Shown piece after piece: positions 15,341 through 22,739 of a stretch of 34,273 bases of DNA. The position numbers were made by a program, and so were the translations under genes. The DNA is from Streptomyces beijiangensis (GTDB lineage Bacteria; Actinomycetota; Actinomycetes; Streptomycetales; Streptomycetaceae). Location: the NCBI RefSeq assembly GCF_017315755.1, contig NZ_JAFLRJ010000061.1:1-34273 (forward strand). Direction: 5' to 3'. Numbering within the stretch: position 1 is the first letter of the stretch; every line of letters starts with the position of its first letter. Below the pieces are notes generated by a model. It saw nothing but the letters and a program-made list of their open reading frames with translations, did not search any database and was not told the DNA's origin.

Positions 15341-16528
15341 TCACTCCCGCCCCAGCACCACCGTTCCGGAGGAGCAGAACCATCCTCCCGTACCGGAAGC
15401 GACCGCGAGCTGCGGGAGGCGTCCGTCGGCTTTGCGGACCTGGCCGTCGCCCGCCTCGCCGCGCAGCTGCCGTACCGCCTCGACCATCAGGAACAGGCCG
15501 CGCATGCCCGGGTGTTGGGCCGAAAGTCCGCCGCCGTCGGTGTTCGTCGGGAGGCCGCCGTCCCGCAGCAGGCGGCCCTTCTCGACGAAGGCGCCGCCCT
15601 CGCCCTTCGCGCAGAAGCCCAGGTCCTCAAGCGTCACCAGCGTCATGTACGTGAAGGCGTCGTAGATCTCCGCCACGTCGATCTCGTCCGGGCGCACGCC
15701 CGCCCGCTCGAAGGCCAGCTTCCCGCTCACCGCCGCCGGGGAGACCGTGAAGTCGTCCCATTCCGACATCGTGGTGTGCGAGACGTGCTCGCCCGCACCC
15801 AGCACCCAGACCGGCGCCTTCGCACAGTCCTGTACGTACTCCTCCGCCACCAGCAGCACCGCGCAGCCCCCGTCGCTGCGGATGCAGCAGTGCAGCTTGG
15901 TGAAGGGGTCCGCGATCATCGGGCCCGACAGGACCTCATCCACCGTGATGGGGGTGCGGTACATCGCGTCCGGGTTGGTCGCCGCGTTCGTACGGGCCTG
16001 GACCGCGACCTCCGCCAGCTGCTCCAGCGTCGTGCCGTACTCGTGCATATGGCGGCGGGCCGCCATCGCGTACTTGGCGATGAGGGAGTGGCCGTAAGGG
16101 ACCTCGAACTGCAGTGGGCCCCGCGCGCCGAAGGAGAGGTTCGATGTACGGCGGCGTGCCTTGATGTCGGCCCGCGCGGTCGACCCGTACACGAGCAGCA
16201 CCGCGTTCGCGTGGCCCGCGGCTATCGCGTCCGCCGCGTGGGCCGCCATCACTTCCCAGGTGGAGCCGCCGACTGCCGTGGAATCGACCCACGTCGGCTT
16301 CAGGCCGAGGTACTCGGCCACCTCGACCGGGGCCAGTGTCCCCAGGCCCGCCGAGGCGAAGCCGTCGATGACCGAGCGGTCGAGGCCGGAGTCGGCGAGC
16401 GCGCGGCGCGCGGCCTGGGCGTGCAGGGCGTAAGGGGTGGCGTCGTCGACCTTGCCGCAGTCCGAGAGGGCGGCACCGACGATGGCGACCTTGCGCCTGG
16501 CTGTGGCACTGGCGGGGGCAGAGGGCAT
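15341..16528 (-). CDS. Thiolase-like / lipid-transfer-protein-type acetyl-CoA acetyltransferase
   Basis: 395 aa with the thiolase fold. It opens with KVAIVGAALSDCGKV, has AVGGSTWEVMAAHAADAIAA where the N-terminal nucleophile loop lies, and ends with GGLSAQHPGMRG and VEAVRQLRG. The segment where thiolases have the reactive Cys contains none, so it may be an Ltp-type aldolase or a non-classical thiolase. Proteins of this class work with DUF35 partners on CoA-bound side chains; no DUF35 gene is adjacent, and the copy at 5188-5628 shares a near-identical operator. The ATG at 16528 is fixed by an in-frame stop just upstream; it has no ribosome binding site and is probably leaderless. It is divergent from the acyl-CoA dehydrogenase. 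Confidence 0.87.
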   Translation of the reverse strand: MPSAPASATARRKVAIVGAALSDCGKVDDATPYALHAQAARRALADSGLDRSVIDGFASAGLGTLAPVEVAEYLGLKPTWVDSTAVGGSTWEVMAAHAADAIAAGHANAVLLVYGSTARADIKARRRTSNLSFGARGPLQFEVPYGHSLIAKYAMAARRHMHEYGTTLEQLAEVAVQARTNAATNPDAMYRTPITVDEVLSGPMIADPFTKLHCCIRSDGGCAVLLVAEEYVQDCAKAPVWVLGAGEHVSHTTMSEWDDFTVSPAAVSGKLAFERAGVRPDEIDVAEIYDAFTYMTLVTLEDLGFCAKGEGGAFVEKGRLLRDGGLPTNTDGGGLSAQHPGMRGLFLMVEAVRQLRGEAGDGQVRKADGRLPQLAVASGTGGWFCSSGTVVLGRE

Positions 16529-16532
16529 GAAT

Positions 16533-16547
16533 CTGACGGTACATCAG
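16533..16547. promoter_or_regulatory. Regulon operator and promoter of the thiolase-like gene
   Basis: CTGACGGTACATCAG; with flanks it is the longest palindrome of the set (ATCTGAC...ATCAGAT, 19 bp). Read toward the thiolase, its core TACCGT lies exactly 7 nt before the ATG at 16528, so the operator forms the -10 of a leaderless promoter and binding would block polymerase directly. Confidence 0.83.
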
Positions 16548-16604
16548 ATGTGGACTCCCCGGACAGGAGGTGTCCGCGCCCTGTGCATCTCGCCCCGGCC
16601 GTCC

Positions 16605-16623
16605 TAATATGACGCGCCGTCAG
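16605..16623 (+). promoter_or_regulatory. Promoter -10 and regulon operator of acyl-CoA dehydrogenase
   Basis: TAATAT (16605-16610) is a strong -10. It overlaps the operator ATGACGCGCCGTCAG (16609-16623, first base differs from consensus). AGGAGAGG follows at 16627, then the ATG at 16644. With the site at 16533-16547, this divergent promoter region holds two operators 76 bp apart (centre to centre). Confidence 0.8.
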
Positions 16624-16643
16624 ATCAGGAGAGGGGCCCGTCG

Positions 16644-17816
16644 ATGGATGCCACCTTCACCGCGGAGCAAGAAGAGATCCGCCGCACCGTACGCGAGTTG
16701 CTGGCCAAACGCTGCGGACCGGACGAGGTCAAGACCGCGGTACGCACGGACGCCGGGTACGACACCGACCTGTGGCACACCCTCACCCAGCAGCTCGGAC
16801 TGCCGGGGCTCGCTCTGCCCGCGGAGTACGGAGGCGTGGGCTGCGGTCCCGCCGAACTCGCCCTGGCCTGCGAGGAGACCGGGCGCACACTGCTCCCGTC
16901 CCCGCTGCTCGCGACGGCCGTGCTCGCGGCCCCGCTCATTGCGTCCCTGGGCTCGCAGAGCCAGTGCGCCGGCCTGCTTCCCCAGGTTGCCTCGGGCGCG
17001 CTGACCGCCACGCTCGCCGCCCCGCTCGGCCCCGCCCTCGGCCTGACCGGGCCGAACGAGGGCGACTGGGCGGGCGGCGGGCGTGCGGGCGGCGTACAGG
17101 CGCGGCTCATCGAGGGGGAGTGGCGGCTGTACGGGCAGGTCGAACAGGTCCTGGACGGGCACAGCGCCGGGCTGCTCCTGGTGGCCGCCCATGCGGGGGG
17201 CTTCGCCCGGAGCAGGACGCTGCTCTTTCTCGTACGGGACGACGCTCCGGGGCTTGTCCGCACCCGGCAGACCGCCCTGGACGAGACCCGGCCGCAGGCC
17301 CGTATCGAACTCCGGGATGCCGGGGCCGAGTTGCTGGGGGCAAGTGATGACGCGGACGTTCCTGCCGCGCTGTCCGCGGTGGGCGCCACCGCGGCCGCCG
17401 TGCTCGCCGCCGAGGCGGTCGGGGCCGCCGACCGGGCTCTTGCCCGTACCGTCGAATACGTCAAGGAGCGCGAGCAGTTCGGCCGCGCGATCGGCTCCTT
17501 CCAGGCCGTGAAGCACCGGCTCGCCGACCTGTATGTGAGCGTGCAGGCCGCCAGGTCGGCCGCCTACTTCGCCGCCTGGGACCCGGCCGCCGGCGGCCTC
17601 GCCCTTGCCCAGGCGCTGGAGGCGCTGCGGGTGACCGCGTCCGAGGCGATCCAGTTGCACGGCGGGATCGGCTTCACCTGGGAGCACGAGGCGCATCTGT
17701 ACTTCAAGCGCGCGGCCGGGGACGATCTCCTCTTCGGGCCCGTGCACCGGCTGCGCGCCCATGCCGCCGACCGGGCCGGGCTGTTCGGGAGTGGCGAGAG
17801 GGAGGCAGCGGTCTGA
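16644..17816 (+). CDS. Acyl-CoA dehydrogenase
   Basis: 390 aa with the three-domain ACAD fold. N-terminal helices (FTAEQEEIRRTVRELLAKRC), a middle beta domain with LALPAEYGGVGCGPAELALACEETG before it, and the C-terminal helical domain with VKEREQFGRAIGSFQAVKHRLADLY and IQLHGGIGFTWEHEAHLYFKRA are seen. It would desaturate an acyl-CoA at the alpha-beta bond using FAD. In actinobacterial steroid catabolism such enzymes often form mixed tetramers of two different subunits, but only one subunit gene is present here. The catalytic base cannot be fixed without alignment. The next gene overlaps its stop by 1 nt. Confidence 0.9.
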   Translation: MDATFTAEQEEIRRTVRELLAKRCGPDEVKTAVRTDAGYDTDLWHTLTQQLGLPGLALPAEYGGVGCGPAELALACEETGRTLLPSPLLATAVLAAPLIASLGSQSQCAGLLPQVASGALTATLAAPLGPALGLTGPNEGDWAGGGRAGGVQARLIEGEWRLYGQVEQVLDGHSAGLLLVAAHAGGFARSRTLLFLVRDDAPGLVRTRQTALDETRPQARIELRDAGAELLGASDDADVPAALSAVGATAAAVLAAEAVGAADRALARTVEYVKEREQFGRAIGSFQAVKHRLADLYVSVQAARSAAYFAAWDPAAGGLALAQALEALRVTASEAIQLHGGIGFTWEHEAHLYFKRAAGDDLLFGPVHRLRAHAADRAGLFGSGEREAAV

Positions 17817-18301
17817 TGCCGACACCCAGGAACAAGCCAGGGGTCAAGCTCATGCAGAAGATGTCGTCGACGCGGGCCTTCGCGAAGTACGCGCCGTATT
17901 TCATCCCCGCGATGGACCGGACGGTGCACAGGCTGACGCGCGGAAAGGTGATGCTGAGCGCTCAGATGCTGCCCGGCCTGATCCTGACCGTGAAGGGCGC
18001 CAAGTCGGGGCTGCCGCGCACCACTCCGCTGGCCTGTATGCCGCAGGAGGAGGGGGCCTGGGTGCTGATCGGGTCCAACTTCGGCCGTCCGGGGCATCCC
18101 GCCTGGACGGGGAACCTGATGGCCCATCCGGAGGCCGAGGTGAGCTGGAAGGGGAAGGACGTCCCGGTCCGTGCCCGGCTCCTTGAAGGGGAGGAGCGTG
18201 CGGGGACGTGGGAGGCGGCGCTGACGTTCTGGCCGCCGTATGCGACGTACCAGGCGAGGATCGACCGGGAGATCCGGCTGTTCCGGGTCGAGCGGCGCTA
18301 G
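17816..18301 (+). CDS. Ddn-like deazaflavin (F420)-dependent oxidoreductase family protein
   Basis: 161 aa. The signature of the Ddn/nitroreductase split-barrel family is seen in ILTVKGAKSGLPRTTPL, VLIGSNFGRPGHPAWTGNL and MAHPEAEVSWKGKD. These proteins use reduced F420 to reduce quinones, enones or nitro compounds. Coupled by a 1-nt overlap to the acyl-CoA dehydrogenase and under the same operator, it may reduce or recycle an intermediate of the same pathway. The substrate is unknown. Confidence 0.85.
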   Translation: MPTPRNKPGVKLMQKMSSTRAFAKYAPYFIPAMDRTVHRLTRGKVMLSAQMLPGLILTVKGAKSGLPRTTPLACMPQEEGAWVLIGSNFGRPGHPAWTGNLMAHPEAEVSWKGKDVPVRARLLEGEERAGTWEAALTFWPPYATYQARIDREIRLFRVERR

Positions 18302-18352
18302 ACGCGGCTGCTGAGGCTGCTGAGGCGGCTGCGGTTGTGGCTGCGGAGACGA

Positions 18353-18386
18353 CGACGGCGGATCACCCTGATGTGATCCGCCGTCG
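18353..18386. terminator. Strong bidirectional terminator hairpin
   Basis: A perfect 14-bp stem (18353-18366 with 18373-18386) around a 6-nt loop CCTGAT. It lies between the convergent Ddn-like gene and the TetR gene and can serve both. No T-run follows, as is common in Streptomyces. Confidence 0.88.
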
Positions 18387-18421
18387 GCGCGACAGGACGA
18401 AGCGAGGCGTTCGCTCGCTTA

Positions 18422-19069
18422 CTACTTGACCGGCTTCTTGCCCGTGATGCCCAAGTGCACCAACAGGGCCAGATTCGGCTTCAGTTCGGCCTGCTTGACG
18501 CCCCAGGTCTGGAAGCCCTTCTGGTGCGAGGCCACTGCGGCGAGCATCGCGACCAGGGATCCCGCCATCGCTGCCGGGCTGACGTCGGCGTCGACCTTGC
18601 CCTTGGACTGGAGGTCCTTGACGGCGTCCGTAAGGGAATTGGTCACGGAGTTCAGAATCTTCATACGGATCTTGTAGAACCGCTTGTCGCCCTCCGCCGC
18701 GCCGAGGTCGACGACCCGGAGGATGGCGTCATTGCGGCGCCAGAAGTCGAGGAATCCCTCGACCAGTTCCTCCGCGGCCTGCCAGCCGGCCTTGCCGACC
18801 CAGGAACGGCCCGAGACGAGCGCGGTCAACCCCGCACCCTCCTTGGCCATTTCTTCGGCGACTTCGAGGACGGCGCCCTCGACGTCCGGGAAGTACTGGT
18901 AGAAGGTCGCGGGTGAAGTCCCCGCCTTCCGGGCCACGTCGATGACCTTGACGTCCCGGTACGGCGAGGAGCTGAGCATCTCGCTGAGGCAGTCGAGCAG
19001 CTTCTGCCGCGTCGCCTGACCGCGTCGACCGGCCACGCGGCCGTCGACGGTACGTACTTGTCCTGTCAT
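18422..19069 (-). CDS. TetR-family transcriptional regulator, candidate regulator of the acyl-CoA regulon
   Basis: 215 aa. The N-terminal helix-turn-helix (GQATRQKLLDCLSEML, then VKVIDVARKAGTSPATFYQYF) is typical TetR; the C-terminal helical ligand domain begins near residue 70. The HTH wording (AGTSPATFYQYFPDVEGAVL) resembles regulators of lipid and acyl-CoA catabolism, from memory. It lies next to the dehydrogenase/thiolase divergon. A 15-bp element overlapping its own start codon matches 11 of 13 fixed consensus positions of the operators found here, so it is the best candidate for their repressor. TAAGCT lies 6 nt before the ATG with no ribosome binding site, so it is probably leaderless. 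An acyl-CoA ligand is inference. Confidence 0.88.
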   Translation of the reverse strand: MTGQVRTVDGRVAGRRGQATRQKLLDCLSEMLSSSPYRDVKVIDVARKAGTSPATFYQYFPDVEGAVLEVAEEMAKEGAGLTALVSGRSWVGKAGWQAAEELVEGFLDFWRRNDAILRVVDLGAAEGDKRFYKIRMKILNSVTNSLTDAVKDLQSKGKVDADVSPAAMAGSLVAMLAAVASHQKGFQTWGVKQAELKPNLALLVHLGITGKKPVK

Positions 19070-19077
19070 GCCGTCAG
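19063..19077. promoter_or_regulatory. Degenerate regulon operator over the TetR start codon
   Basis: On the minus strand CTGACGGCATGACAG: the left half is perfect, the right half has two mismatches to CTGACGGnnCGTCAG. The ATG at 19069 is inside it. Binding here would allow weak autoregulation. Confidence 0.5.
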
Positions 19078-19378
19078 CTTACCGAGGGGTGATCGGAGCG
19101 CTATTCGGCCGACTGCAAATGGGGCTCGGCCGAATCCTGACGGGGTCGCGCCCCGAATAGTCTTATCAACAGCCTGTGGATTGTTTCTGTGGACAACTCT
19201 TCGAGGGCGGGGCGCGCCGGGGGGATAATGGCCCATATGTTCGATTTGCTTGGCTGCGGGAACGCCGGGACACCGCTAGCTTGGGGATGAACAGCGTGAC
19301 GGGCGTCACAGTCAAGCAGTGAAGTGCAGAGAAGCAGCAGAGAAGCGCAGTGCAAAGTGTGGAGAAAGGACGGCCCCC
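19078..19378. other. Non-coding region upstream of the VOC gene with a DnaA-box cluster
   Basis: About 300 bp without a supported gene. It holds three DnaA-box-like 9-mers within 34 bp: TTATCAACA (19163-19171, +), CAATCCACA (19175-19183, minus) and TTGTCCACA (19188-19196, minus). The last equals the Streptomyces consensus box as I recall it. The stretch is also more AT-rich than its surroundings. A purine-rich segment (about 19320-19375) precedes the VOC start. Confidence 0.6.
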
Positions 19379-20152
19379 ATGGCCGCATTCGCAGACGGCC
19401 TGCCCTGCTGGGCGGACGCGCAGCTCGACGATCTGGCGGCGGGCAAGCGCTTCTACGGCGAGCTGTTCGGCTGGACCTTCGACGACAACGCGGACGAGCG
19501 GTACGGCTTCTATACGAACGCCTTCAGCGACGGCAAGCGGGTCGCCGCACTGGCGCCCAAGCAGGACGGCCGGATGCCGACGGTGTGGACCGTGTACTTC
19601 GCCACGGCGGACGCGGCGGCCACCGCCGAGACCATCAAGGGGGAGGGCGGGCAGCTGGTGCTCGACCCCATGGAGGTCAGTCCGTACGGCACGATGGCGG
19701 TCGCGATGGACCCCGGCGGCGCGGTCTTCGGGCTCTGGCAGGCGGCGCAGCACGAGGGCTTCGAGAAGCAGCGCGAGCCGGGCTCCTTCTGCTGGGTCGA
19801 GGTCTACACCCGGCTCCCGCAGGTCGTCGACCCGTTCTACGACACGGTCTTCGGCTACGAGAGCCTCGACCTCGGCGAGGACATGGGCGGCTTCCGCATC
19901 TGGTCCCCCGCGGGCGCCGAGCCGAGCCCTGAGACGGCCGTCGGCGGACGCAGCGTGATCGGCCCCGAGCTCCCCGACGAGCTGCCCTCGTACTTCCTCC
20001 TCTACTTCCAGGTAGCCGACTGCGACGCGACCGTCGCCACCGCCACCAGGCTCGGCGGGCGGGTCCGGCAGCCTCCCTTCGACATGCCGTACGGACGCAT
20101 GGCGATCCTCAGCGACGACCAGGGAGCGACCTTCGCCGTCCTCCAGGGCTGA
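19379..20152 (+). CDS. Two-domain VOC (glyoxalase/bleomycin-resistance fold) protein
   Basis: 257 aa made of two repeated VOC units: residues about 6-120 (CWADAQLDDLAAGKRFYGELFGWTF ... GGAVFGLWQ) and about 130-257 (FCWVEVYTRLPQVVDPFYDTVFGY ... DQGATFAVLQG). The fold covers metal-dependent isomerases and dioxygenases as well as binding proteins; no metal-ligand set is clear enough to assign a reaction. GAGAAAGGA precedes the ATG. It lies upstream of the afsK-like kinase with 178 bp between. Confidence 0.88.
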   Translation: MAAFADGLPCWADAQLDDLAAGKRFYGELFGWTFDDNADERYGFYTNAFSDGKRVAALAPKQDGRMPTVWTVYFATADAAATAETIKGEGGQLVLDPMEVSPYGTMAVAMDPGGAVFGLWQAAQHEGFEKQREPGSFCWVEVYTRLPQVVDPFYDTVFGYESLDLGEDMGGFRIWSPAGAEPSPETAVGGRSVIGPELPDELPSYFLLYFQVADCDATVATATRLGGRVRQPPFDMPYGRMAILSDDQGATFAVLQG

Positions 20153-20290
20153 GGCCGGTCCTGAGGCGTCGTGCCCCGATTTGCAGCGGGACACCCCGAT
20201 CCGCACCCGGGTTCGCCACCACCGCCCCTGACAGGAACAATCAGGGTGCGCACCGCCGGGTGGTGCCCAGTGGTGAGACGCTGCACGGGG

Positions 20291-20304
20291 CTGCATTGAT
20301 GCAG
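20291..20304. promoter_or_regulatory. Perfect palindrome upstream of afsK
   Basis: CTGCATTGATGCAG has 6-bp perfect arms with a 2-nt centre and ends 26 nt before the GTG of the kinase gene. Position and symmetry suggest an operator or a small hairpin in the leader. Confidence 0.4.
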
Positions 20305-20330
20305 AGCCCGTACGGGGAGGTGGCAGGCAA

Positions 20331-22736
20331 GTGGTGGAGCAGCTGACGCAGCACGATCCGAGGCGGATCGGCCCGTTCGAGGTGCTCGGACGGCTCGGTG
20401 CCGGCGGCATGGGGCTCGTGTACCTCGCGCGGTCGGCCTCGGGCCGCCGCGTGGCGATCAAGACGGTACGGACCGAGCTCGCCGAGGACCAGCTGTTCAG
20501 GGTGCGCTTCACGCGCGAGGTCGAGGCCGCACGGGCCGTCTCCGGCTTCTACACGGCGGCCGTGGTGGACGCCGACCCGCGCGCGGCCGTGCCCTGGCTG
20601 GCCACGGCGTACGTACCCGCCCCCTCCCTCGAAGAAATAGTGAATGAGTGCGGGCCGATGCCGGCCCAGGCGGTGCGCTGGCTGGCGGCGGGGATCGCCG
20701 AGGCCCTGCAGTCGATCCACGGCGCGGGTCTGGTCCACCGCGACATGAAGCCGTCCAACGTCCTCGTCGTCGAGGACGGCCCGCGCGTCATCGACTTCGG
20801 TATCGCGTCCGGCGTCTCGAACACCCGGCTGACCATGACGAACGTCGCCGTGGGCACTCCCGCGTACATGTCGCCCGAGCAGGCGAAGGACTCGCGCAAC
20901 GTGAAGGGCGCGAGCGATGTCTTCTCCCTCGGCTCGACACTGGTCTTCGCCGCGACCGGTCATGCGCCCTTCCATGGGGCCAATCCGGTGGAAACGGTCT
21001 TCATGCTGCTGCGTGAGGGCCCGGACATCGCCGGCCTGCCCGGCGAGCTGCGCCCGCTGATCGAGGCGTGCATGCACATGGAGGCCGGCAAGCGGCCGAG
21101 CCCCGAGGATCTGCAGGCCCAGCTGGCCCCGCACCTCTTCTCCTCGGGGAGCGACGACAGCGGTACGGCGTCCGCGTGGCTGCCCGCCAGGGCCACGGCG
21201 ATGATCGAGCAGCGCCGCGGCGGCCGTCCGCCTGCCCAGCAGGCCCCGCAGCGCCCCATGGCCCAGCCCTCGCCGCCGCCGCGCCCCGCCTACGAGCCCC
21301 AGCACCAGCAGCAGAACCAGCAGCACCCCCCGCACCAGCAGCAGCACCAGCATCAGCCGCAGCCCCAGCAGCAGGGCGACTGGCGGATCGCGCCGGCCGA
21401 GGGTCCGGTACGGCTGCCGGGCGCCCAGGTCCCGATCGGCCCAGGCCCCCGCGCCGCCGAGGTGCGGTCCCACGCGGTGGCCGAGGCGGGCCCCGCGACG
21501 GGCTGGGTCAGGCCGCCCGGCGGCGGGCTCAACGGCGCCGACGCCGGGGTCGTGGCCGCGGCTCCTCCGGTCGCCGTACCCGCCCCCGTACAGGCTCCGG
21601 AGGGTGCGGCGCGCTGGCGGCCGTGGCGTTTCCGTATGTCGAACGACGTGTGGGGCACCCCGGTCGTCGAGGGCGATCTGCTCTACGTCACCTCCTTCGA
21701 GGTGCACGCGCTCGATGTGGGCAGCGGCAGGCGCCAGTTCAAGACCAAGGACGTCGCCTGGTCGATGGCGGTCTCCGGCGGCCGCATCCACGCCTCCGAC
21801 GGGCCCACGCTCTACGCGCTGGACGCCAACGACGGCACGGACCGCTGGCGGCTGCAGACGGACGCCTGGGTGTACGCGCTGCGCGCCGACCGGGGCACGG
21901 TCCTCACCGCGACGCGAGGCGGCGGCGTACAGGCGCGCGAGGCGACCAACGGCGAGAAGCTGTGGGAACTGACCGGCGGCCAGACCGACTTCGAGACGCC
22001 GGAGGCGGGCCCTGCCCTCGACGGGGACACCGTGTTCGTCTGGAAGGACGCCCGCCTCTTCGCCCTCGACTCCCGTACCGGATCCGAGCGCTGGTCCTAC
22101 CCGGTGGGCGACGCGGCCTCCTGCGGCGGAGTGCCGGTGCGGGTCGCCCCGGCTGCCGACGGCTATGTGTACGTCGCCGCCGGGACCAGGGTCCTGGCGA
22201 TCGACCGGGCGACCGGTCATGTGCGCTGGCACTTCGAGGCGCCCGCGGTCTTCCTCTCCCCGCCGGCGTTCGCGCCGGGCCCCGCGGTGGCCGGGGGCGG
22301 GGTGTACCTCGCGGACTACCTCGGCACGGTGTACGCGCTGGACGCCACGACCGGCAAGGACCGCTGGCGCATCGCGACGGAGTCCAGACAGTCGGTCGAG
22401 CCGGTCCTGGTCGCCGACGGCAACGTCCATGTGGGCAGCGGCAGCGCGCTCTACACGCTGGACGCGGTGACGGGCACCCCGAAGTGGCGCTTCGCGGCGG
22501 GCGGCGGGGTGGTCGGCGCACCGGTGGTGGCCGACGGCCGGCTGCACTTCGGCTCCGCGGACCACTGCCTCTACACGCTGGACGCCGCGGGCGGCCAGCT
22601 GCGCTGGAAGCTGGCGACGGGCGGCGAGATCACGGGCTCACCGGTGGTGAAGGCCGGCGTCGTGTACGCGTGCAGCAAGGACCGCTGTGTGTACGCGCTG
22701 GACGCGGTGAAGGGGACGGGGACCGGGCGGAACTAG
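20331..22736 (+). CDS. afsK: AfsK-type serine/threonine protein kinase with PQQ-like beta-propeller
   Basis: 801 aa, close to the 799 aa recalled for S. coelicolor AfsK. The kinase domain is complete: LGAGGMGLVYLAR, VAIK (Lys44), HRDMKPSN (Asp138), DFG (155-157) and GTPAYMSPEQ. Thr168 in the activation loop matches the autophosphorylation site recalled for S. coelicolor AfsK. A Gln/His/Pro-rich linker (about residues 305-345) leads to about seven propeller repeats of the type LYALDANDGTDRWRLQ and VYALDATTGKDRWRIA, which resemble PQQ-binding YWTD/PQQ domains. No TM helix is seen. AfsK phosphorylates AfsR to activate afsS and antibiotic synthesis. The GTG start follows GGGGAGG. The afsR gene lies about 7 kb away. 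Confidence 0.9.
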   Translation: MVEQLTQHDPRRIGPFEVLGRLGAGGMGLVYLARSASGRRVAIKTVRTELAEDQLFRVRFTREVEAARAVSGFYTAAVVDADPRAAVPWLATAYVPAPSLEEIVNECGPMPAQAVRWLAAGIAEALQSIHGAGLVHRDMKPSNVLVVEDGPRVIDFGIASGVSNTRLTMTNVAVGTPAYMSPEQAKDSRNVKGASDVFSLGSTLVFAATGHAPFHGANPVETVFMLLREGPDIAGLPGELRPLIEACMHMEAGKRPSPEDLQAQLAPHLFSSGSDDSGTASAWLPARATAMIEQRRGGRPPAQQAPQRPMAQPSPPPRPAYEPQHQQQNQQHPPHQQQHQHQPQPQQQGDWRIAPAEGPVRLPGAQVPIGPGPRAAEVRSHAVAEAGPATGWVRPPGGGLNGADAGVVAAAPPVAVPAPVQAPEGAARWRPWRFRMSNDVWGTPVVEGDLLYVTSFEVHALDVGSGRRQFKTKDVAWSMAVSGGRIHASDGPTLYALDANDGTDRWRLQTDAWVYALRADRGTVLTATRGGGVQAREATNGEKLWELTGGQTDFETPEAGPALDGDTVFVWKDARLFALDSRTGSERWSYPVGDAASCGGVPVRVAPAADGYVYVAAGTRVLAIDRATGHVRWHFEAPAVFLSPPAFAPGPAVAGGGVYLADYLGTVYALDATTGKDRWRIATESRQSVEPVLVADGNVHVGSGSALYTLDAVTGTPKWRFAAGGGVVGAPVVADGRLHFGSADHCLYTLDAAGGQLRWKLATGGEITGSPVVKAGVVYACSKDRCVYALDAVKGTGTGRN

Positions 22737-22739
22737 CAA

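Noticed and set aside
19163..19196. Replication origin
   Set aside because: Only three DnaA-box-like sites and no dnaA, dnaN or parAB genes near; too small for a Streptomyces oriC.
19101..19388. 95-codon minus strand open frame in the intergenic region
   Set aside because: No family, no ribosome binding site, crosses the DnaA-box cluster and the VOC start; composition looks non-coding.
20241..22565. 774-codon minus strand open frame over afsK
   Set aside because: Antisense shadow of the kinase and propeller gene; composition is unlike a real protein.
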